DNA of 64,000 nt from Rhodoplanes serenus (GTDB lineage: Bacteria; Pseudomonadota; Alphaproteobacteria; Rhizobiales; Xanthobacteraceae): NCBI GenBank assembly GCA_945893145.1, contig CAMDDZ010000008.1, forward strand, positions 33,644 to 97,643, given 5' to 3'. Below, in pieces: positions 59,819 to 64,000 of this stretch. A model generated the notes under the pieces. That model was not told where the DNA came from, ran no database searches, and saw nothing but the letters and a program-made list of their open reading frames with translations. Position 1 is the stretch's first letter; the number at the start of each line of letters is the position of its first letter. The translations under genes and the position numbers were made by a program.

Positions 59819-60103
59819 ATGAGTACCGAGTACAACCTGCTGGCGGAGCATTCCGCGCGCTGCATTCAGCTTGCCTATCAGTGCCGCAACGCCAAGGCCG
59901 AGCGGCTGCTGCGGCGGCTGGGCGTCGACCTGATGCTCTCGGCACAGCAACAGCGTTCAAAGCTAGCGAGCCTGCTGGCTGAATTGCAGCCACCGGCCGA
60001 GACGCCTGCGCCGCCGAAGCCTACGGCCACCTTACGTCCGGAAATGCTTCGAGAGCTTGAGGCCCTGCGCCTGGTAGTTCGAGCCGATCCCCTGCCCGTA
60101 TAG
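59819..60103 (+). CDS. Small hypothetical protein
   Basis: 94 residues from ATG 59819, with a G-run ribosome-site candidate (CGGGGATGTC) before it. The N-terminal half is helical and polar (EYNLLAEHSARCIQLAYQCR), with basic LLRRLGVDLMLSAQQQRSKL, followed by a Pro/Ala/Glu tail. No family was recognised. Its last 72 nt overlap the 3' end of dcd on the opposite strand, so at least one end may be misplaced, but the protein reads naturally. Earlier in-frame start at 59771 is less likely. Confidence 0.55.
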   Translation: MSTEYNLLAEHSARCIQLAYQCRNAKAERLLRRLGVDLMLSAQQQRSKLASLLAELQPPAETPAPPKPTATLRPEMLRELEALRLVVRADPLPV

Positions 60104-61129
60104 TTTCTCGGGCCGCGCCAGCATCTTCTCGTAGACCAGCCGGCCGACGATCTGGCCGTGCTCCAGGATGAACGGCACCTCGCGCGAGCGCACTTCGAGC
60201 ACCGCGCGCGCGCCGCGGCCGCCGGCGCCCTCGTAGCCGAAGCCCGGATCGAAGAAGCCCGCGTAGTGCACGCGGAATTCGCCGACCAGCGGATCGAACG
60301 GCACCATCTCGGCGGCGTAGTCGGGCGGCACCTGCACGGCTTCTTTCGAAGCCAGAATGTAGAATTCGTCGGGATCGAGGATCAGGCTGCGGTCTTTGCG
60401 CGCCGCCATCGGCTCCCAATAGTCGACGAGATCGTAGCCGCCGCGGCGCTCGACATCGATCAAGCCGGTGTGGCGCTTGGCGCGATAGCCGACGAGCCCA
60501 TCCGGCCCGAGCCCCGACAGATCGACGCCGACCGCAATGCCGTCGCCCAGATCAGCGTCGGCGTCGTCGGTCAGCCGTTCGCGCTCGTGCAGCGCACGCA
60601 GCGCCGCGGCGTCGAGCAAGGCCTGGCCGCGGCGAAAGCGAATTTGCGACAGGCGCGAGCCTTCGCGCACCAGCACCGGAAACGTCTTGGGGCTGATCTC
60701 GGCATAGAGCGGGCCGTGATAGCCGGCGCGGATGCGGTCGAAGCCGCGCGTTTCGTCGGCGATCACGCGGGTGAACACGTCGAGCCGCCCGGTCGAGCTC
60801 TTCGGATTGGCCGCCGCCGAAATGTCGTCGGGCAGCGCGAGGCTTTCGATCAGGGGCACGATATAGACGCAGCCGGTTTCCAGCACCGCGCTGTCTTCAA
60901 GGTTGATCTTGTGCAGCGTCAGTTCTTCGACGCGCTCCGCCACCGTGGTGCGCGGGCCCGGCAAGAAACTGGCCCGCACCCGATAGGCAACGTCGCCCAG
61001 CCGGAGATCGAGACTCGCTGGCTGAATCTGATCGGGATCGAACTCATAAGCGGGCAGAATCCCACCCGACTGCGCGAGCGCAGCGATCATGCGGTCGGGC
61101 AGGATGCCTTTGTTTGCGGGCGTCGCCAT
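60032..61129 (-). CDS. dcd: 2'-deoxycytidine 5'-triphosphate deaminase (long, two-domain form)
   Basis: 365 residues, about twice the E. coli enzyme, as is usual in Alphaproteobacteria. It converts dCTP to dUTP. Segments include LPAYEFDPDQIQPASLDLRL, NPKSSTGRLDVFTRVIADE, the catalytic-type region around GFDRIRAGYHGPLYAEISPK, and a second-domain FDPGFGYEG near the C-terminus. ATG 61129 is chosen because everything upstream in the open frame (to 61204) is read through a dispersed repeat. It is divergent from metZ, and its 5' region is the repeat at 61138-61243. Confidence 0.92.
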   Translation of the reverse strand: MATPANKGILPDRMIAALAQSGGILPAYEFDPDQIQPASLDLRLGDVAYRVRASFLPGPRTTVAERVEELTLHKINLEDSAVLETGCVYIVPLIESLALPDDISAAANPKSSTGRLDVFTRVIADETRGFDRIRAGYHGPLYAEISPKTFPVLVREGSRLSQIRFRRGQALLDAAALRALHERERLTDDADADLGDGIAVGVDLSGLGPDGLVGYRAKRHTGLIDVERRGGYDLVDYWEPMAARKDRSLILDPDEFYILASKEAVQVPPDYAAEMVPFDPLVGEFRVHYAGFFDPGFGYEGAGGRGARAVLEVRSREVPFILEHGQIVGRLVYEKMLARPEKLYGQGIGSNYQAQGLKLSKHFRT

Positions 61130-61137
61130 TGGCGCGA

Positions 61138-61243
61138 CCTCATCCTGAGGAGGCCGCGAAGCGGCCGTCTCGAAGGATGAGGGCGCGCTCCGGGGCCGCC
61201 GCATCCTTCGAGACGCGCCCTGCGGGCGCTCCTCAGGATGAGG
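61138..61243. repeat. Dispersed repeat, family B copy 2
   Basis: 106 bp bounded by CCTCATCCTGAGG and CCTCAGGATGAGG, with ATCCTTCGAGACGCGCCC and a GGCCGC/GCGGCC stem inside. It shares boundaries and core with the copy at 23799-23907. It lies in the dcd/metZ promoter region. Confidence 0.85.
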
Positions 61244-61319
61244 CGGAGGAATTGATGCATTTGTCTCTACGCGACACCCGACTTGACGGAAAGCCGCACG
61301 CGCCGCATGATCATATTTA

Positions 61320-61380
61320 TCCCGTGGTCATTTGAGCCGGCCGGCTTGCAGCCACGTAAAACAAATCGCTAAAAGGCCGG
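61320..61380 (+). promoter_or_regulatory. SAM-II riboswitch aptamer upstream of metZ
   Basis: Matches the SAM-II pattern: P1 stem CGTGG (61323-61327) with CCACG (61352-61356), the U-rich CATTTGAG loop strand, CTTGCAGCCACGT, then AAACAAATCGCTAAAAGGCC. The 3' GGCCGG (61375-61380) can pair with CCGGCC at 61337-61342 to close the pseudoknot. SAM-II senses S-adenosylmethionine and lies upstream of methionine-synthesis genes in Alphaproteobacteria. Confidence 0.93.
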
Positions 61381-61400
61381 GGGACGCGTGGACCCCGGCC
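61375..61400 (+). promoter_or_regulatory. Antiterminator stem of the metZ SAM-II switch
   Basis: GGCCGGGG (61375-61382) is complementary to CCCCGGCC (61393-61400). The 5' strand is shared with the aptamer pseudoknot and the 3' strand with the terminator, so this stem can form only when the aptamer is not occupied. Confidence 0.75.
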
Positions 61401-61428
61401 TGGGATTTTATCCCTCGGCCGGTTTTTT
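61395..61428 (+). terminator. Riboswitch-controlled intrinsic terminator of metZ
   Basis: Outer stem CCGGCC / GGCCGG around an inner GGGAT-TTT-ATCCC stem, followed by TTTTTT (61423-61428). It lies 18 nt before the metZ start. Its left strand overlaps the antiterminator. Confidence 0.85.
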
Positions 61429-61446
61429 GTTGGCGAAGGAGCCATC

Positions 61447-62649
61447 ATGTCCGCGTCTGCCAAGAACAACGCTGCATCCAAATACCGCCCCGAAACCCGC
61501 CTTGTTCAATCCGGCATCCTGCGCTCGCAATTCGGCGAAACATCCGAAGCGCTGTTCCTGACGCAGGGCTATGTCTACGACAACTCCGCGCAGGCCGAAG
61601 CGCGGTTCAAGGGCGAAGACCCCGGCTACCAATACTCGCGCTTCGCCAATCCGACCGTCTCGATGTTCGAGCGGCGCATGGCGGAGTTCGAAGGCGCCGA
61701 AGCCGCGCGCGCCACCGCAACCGGCATGGCGGCGGTCACGCTCGCCCTGATGGGCCAGGTGCGCGCCGGCGATCACGTCGTCGCCTCCAAGGCGATTTTC
61801 GGCTCATGCCTTTACGTGGTCGAGGATTACCTGCCGCGCTACGGCGTGACTTCGACGCTGGTCAACGGCACCAACCTCGACGAATGGCGCGCCGCCATGC
61901 GGCCCAACACCAAGACCTGCTTCATCGAGACGCCGACCAACCCTGGTCTCGAGGTGCTCGACATCGCCGAGATCGCCAAGATCGCGCACTCAGCCGGCGC
62001 GACGCTGGTGGTCGACAACGTGTTCTCGACGCCGCTCTGGCAGAGCCCGCTCACGCTCGGCGCCGATTGCGTGGTCTATTCGACCACCAAGCACATCGAC
62101 GGCCAGGGCCGCTGCCTCGGCGGCGTGATCCTCGGATCGCAGAAATTCATCACCGACCACATTCACACCTTCATCCGGCAGACCGGCCCGTCGATGTCGC
62201 CGTTCAACGCCTGGGTGATGCTGAAGGGCCTCGAAACGCTGGCAGTGCGGGTGCGGCGGCAAACCGATACGGCAGCGACGGTCGCGGTGGCGCTCGCCGA
62301 GCATCCGAAGATTTCACGGCTGATCTATCCGGGCCGGCCGGACCATCCGCAGGCCGCGATCGTCGCCAAGCAGATGAGGGGCGGTTCGACCCTTGTGGCG
62401 TTCGAGATCAAGGGCGGCAAGAAGGGCGCGTTCAAGTTTCAGGACGGGCTCAAGCTCGTGCGCATCTCCAACAATCTCGGCGACGCCAAGAGCCTGATCA
62501 CCCATCCGGCGACGACCACGCACCAGCGCCTCAAGCCGGAACAGCGGACCGAGCTCGGCATCACGGATGGAATGGTGCGATTGTCAGTCGGCCTGGAGCA
62601 CCCCGACGACCTGGTCGAGGATCTGCTCGCTGCGCTTAAGGCCGTGTGA
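61447..62649 (+). CDS. metZ: O-succinylhomoserine sulfhydrylase
   Basis: 400 residues, PLP-dependent Cys/Met metabolism enzyme. It joins sulfide to O-succinylhomoserine to make homocysteine. PLP lysine is in VYSTTKHIDGQGRCLGG, with the preceding YQYSRFANPTVSMFE, TGMAAVTLALM and VVDNVFSTPLWQSPL segments. GAAGGAG lies 6 nt before ATG 61447. The leader contains a SAM-II aptamer with an antiterminator and terminator, so transcription should fall when SAM is plentiful. The SGNH gene converges downstream. Confidence 0.95.
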   Translation: MSASAKNNAASKYRPETRLVQSGILRSQFGETSEALFLTQGYVYDNSAQAEARFKGEDPGYQYSRFANPTVSMFERRMAEFEGAEAARATATGMAAVTLALMGQVRAGDHVVASKAIFGSCLYVVEDYLPRYGVTSTLVNGTNLDEWRAAMRPNTKTCFIETPTNPGLEVLDIAEIAKIAHSAGATLVVDNVFSTPLWQSPLTLGADCVVYSTTKHIDGQGRCLGGVILGSQKFITDHIHTFIRQTGPSMSPFNAWVMLKGLETLAVRVRRQTDTAATVAVALAEHPKISRLIYPGRPDHPQAAIVAKQMRGGSTLVAFEIKGGKKGAFKFQDGLKLVRISNNLGDAKSLITHPATTTHQRLKPEQRTELGITDGMVRLSVGLEHPDDLVEDLLAALKAV

Positions 62650-62661
62650 GTCGAACGACGC

Positions 62662-63483
62662 TCAACGACGCGGGATGGCGCCGGCCGTCACGGTCGGCCG
62701 GGTTGCGGCTTCCTCGATCGCGCCCGCCAGCAACTTGGCAAGGCAGCCATAGCTCCAGTCGTTGAGATGGAGCTCGTCCGGCGACAGGAAGGCCGAGAAC
62801 GGCATGTCTTCGGTCAGGCGCCAGTAGCGCATGATGGCGAAGCGCTGGAACAGGTCGGTCTTGTAATCCTTGGCGATGTCGCCGATCAGGTCGACCATCG
62901 CGTCCGCGTTGGGCTTGGCAATCACCTTCGGTGCGTATTGCGGGTTCATCAGGATGACGTCGAGACCCGCAGCCTTCAGCCGGCCCAGACCCTGCTTGAC
63001 GATGGCGCTGGCGGGCCGGATCGGCTGCTCACGCAGCACCGAGTTGCTGCCGACCTGCCAGATCACGAGGTCGGGCTTCAAATCGAACACGTCACGGTCG
63101 AAGCGATCCAGCATGTCGCGCGAGACTTCTCCACCGACGCCGCGATTGATCACCTTGATTGGCAGCCGCGGGAACAGCGCCTTGAGCTCGACCTCGAGCC
63201 GGCTCGGATAGGACATGGCGGGCGAGCTTGCGCCAGCGCCAAAGGTGGAAGACGACCCGATGGCGACAATCGTCAGCGGCTGGCCGGCCGCGATCCGGCG
63301 CGCCACGCGAGGCAGCGCGTTGTCGATGCGGGTGAGCTCGGCGGGTGACGTGCAGGAATATTGCGGCTGTGCGGCTGGCGGGGCGGCCTGAGGTTCGGTG
63401 CTTTGTCCGAACGCCGGCGCCATCGCGGCAGCGACCAACGCCGCGGTGGCGGCAAGCTGAGCAGAAATTCGGACCGACTTCAT
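62662..63483 (-). CDS. Exported SGNH-fold hydrolase (intact active site blocks)
   Basis: 273 residues with signal peptide (LAATAALVAAAMAPAFGQ). The SGNH Ser block is TIVAIGSSSTFGAGAS, the Gly block KVINRGVGGEV, the Asn-type block LVIWQVGSNSVL, and the final Asp-His block FLSPDELHLNDWSYGCL. It is the better-conserved relative of the protein at 52.5 kb; both end in a similar cysteine-containing YGCLAKL-type stretch. Probably a periplasmic esterase or deacylase. ATG 63483 starts the signal peptide. It converges with metZ 12 nt away. Confidence 0.88.
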   Translation of the reverse strand: MKSVRISAQLAATAALVAAAMAPAFGQSTEPQAAPPAAQPQYSCTSPAELTRIDNALPRVARRIAAGQPLTIVAIGSSSTFGAGASSPAMSYPSRLEVELKALFPRLPIKVINRGVGGEVSRDMLDRFDRDVFDLKPDLVIWQVGSNSVLREQPIRPASAIVKQGLGRLKAAGLDVILMNPQYAPKVIAKPNADAMVDLIGDIAKDYKTDLFQRFAIMRYWRLTEDMPFSAFLSPDELHLNDWSYGCLAKLLAGAIEEAATRPTVTAGAIPRR

Positions 63484-63825
63484 GCCCGCCGCCTATTTCC
63501 TCGCAAGCGTGTTGCCTGTTCCACCGACCCTCATCGAGGGGTCAGCGGATGCTGTTGCATGCTCACGAGGATTGGTGACGCGTCCCCAGCTTGCAATCTC
63601 AACGCCTCCTGCTCGCCCTGCAGGTTTGACGACGTTGATTATAGTGGTGCAATAGCATCAAAATTGGCTATCCGTCGAGCAGTAGTTTATTCGAAGATTC
63701 ACCAATTTCTCCAAGCTCTTGCCCGGCCATTCGGCAATCCTGCGGCAATTCGCAGCAATGTTGTGTCAGCGGCGCGACACCGGCTATTGATCGGCGGGCC
63801 GGAATCAATCCGAGCCGATTGCACC
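63484..63825. other. Intergenic region before apaG
   Basis: 342 nt between the divergent SGNH and apaG genes, visibly less GC-rich in the middle (63640-63720). It includes a short CTGCG/CGCAG hairpin near 63742-63757. No gene, repeat of the families above or clear promoter was recognised; it presumably holds both promoters. Confidence 0.5.
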
Positions 63826-64000
63826 ATGTACAGCACCTCAACCCGCAGCATCGACGTCAAGGTCACCCCGAAGTTCCTGCCGGAGCGCTCGTCCCCGGAG
63901 AACGGCCAATTTTTCTGGGCCTATACGATCGAGATCACCAATCGCGGGCCAGAGACGGTGCAGCTTAAGACCCGCCATTGGCGCATCACCGATGCGCATG
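63826..64000 (+). CDS. apaG: ApaG protein, 3' end beyond the window
   Basis: 58 codons from ATG 63826 to the right edge. They read MYSTSTRSIDVKVTPKFLPE, then FFWAYTIEITNRGPETVQLK and TRHWRITDAH, the standard opening of ApaG (FBXL/DUF525 beta-sandwich). ApaG is linked to divalent cation and diadenosine tetraphosphate responses, function unresolved. Its closeness to metZ is common in Bradyrhizobium-type genomes. The C-terminal half is outside the window. Confidence 0.93.
   Translation, partial: MYSTSTRSIDVKVTPKFLPERSSPENGQFFWAYTIEITNRGPETVQLKTRHWRITDAH

Overview
The window is high-GC alphaproteobacterial DNA, most likely Rhizobiales near Bradyrhizobium, Rhodopseudomonas or Pseudolabrys. Supporting signs are a class I lysyl-tRNA synthetase, a SAM-II riboswitch ahead of metZ with apaG close by, a ligase-associated DNA repair set, many tricarboxylate-transporter-type (Bug) binding proteins, a PodJ-like Sel1 protein, and dispersed palindromic repeats that I associate with this group (from memory, not searched). 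It reads as chromosome with small accessory patches, not a plasmid or prophage.

Layout. 0-7 kb: edge-truncated SLOG-like gene, tldD, a ccdAB toxin-antitoxin pair, a PAN-domain secreted protein, a DUF1127 protein, a LysR regulator and a secreted amidohydrolase whose last codons are frameshifted. 7-16 kb: gshA, then a minus-strand fatty-acid operon (membrane protein, acyl-CoA dehydrogenase, thiolase, two tandem cupins, FadB-type enzyme, exported methyltransferase). 15.7-24 kb: catabolic genes (two Bug receptors, a flavin monooxygenase, a GlcG/HbpS protein, an HpaB-type hydroxylase) and a HerA-like ATPase. 23.7-25.8 kb: an accessory patch with a repeat, a hairpin-rich noncoding stretch, a frameshifted gene and a transposase remnant. 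25.7-36.2 kb: MetE-like protein, lipase, small secreted proteins, DmdC-like dehydrogenase, PodJ-like protein, and a TSUP/TIGR02186 pair. 36.2-38.6 kb: a visibly less GC-rich patch with a TIR-TM-SUMF1-like protein.

38.6-47 kb holds two divergent operons. Leftward are a solute-binding protein, an Lhr-type helicase and the PdeM phosphoesterase. Rightward are an unusual dihydroorotate-dehydrogenase-like protein, an MBL-fold exonuclease and an ATP-dependent ligase. The four repair genes form the known ligase-associated set; the two leading genes do not belong to it. 47-64 kb: DUF6460-type protein, canonical pyrD, an S24 repressor, a Tat-exported beta-carbonic-anhydrase-like protein, TSUP, lysS, an SGNH/OpgC pair, a periplasmic binding protein, SCO1, an SDR, an uncharacterised gene, a flavoprotein, tRNA-Gly(CCC), dcd, metZ behind a complete SAM-II transcriptional switch, a second SGNH protein, and apaG off the right edge.

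No CRISPR array, rRNA operon, intact insertion sequence or prophage was seen. The most rewarding items are the repair divergon with its Cys-type DHODH paralogue, the TIR-TM-SUMF1 protein, the hairpin-rich region before the 24.5 kb gene, the readable SAM-II terminator/antiterminator, and repeats that have become part of coding sequences.
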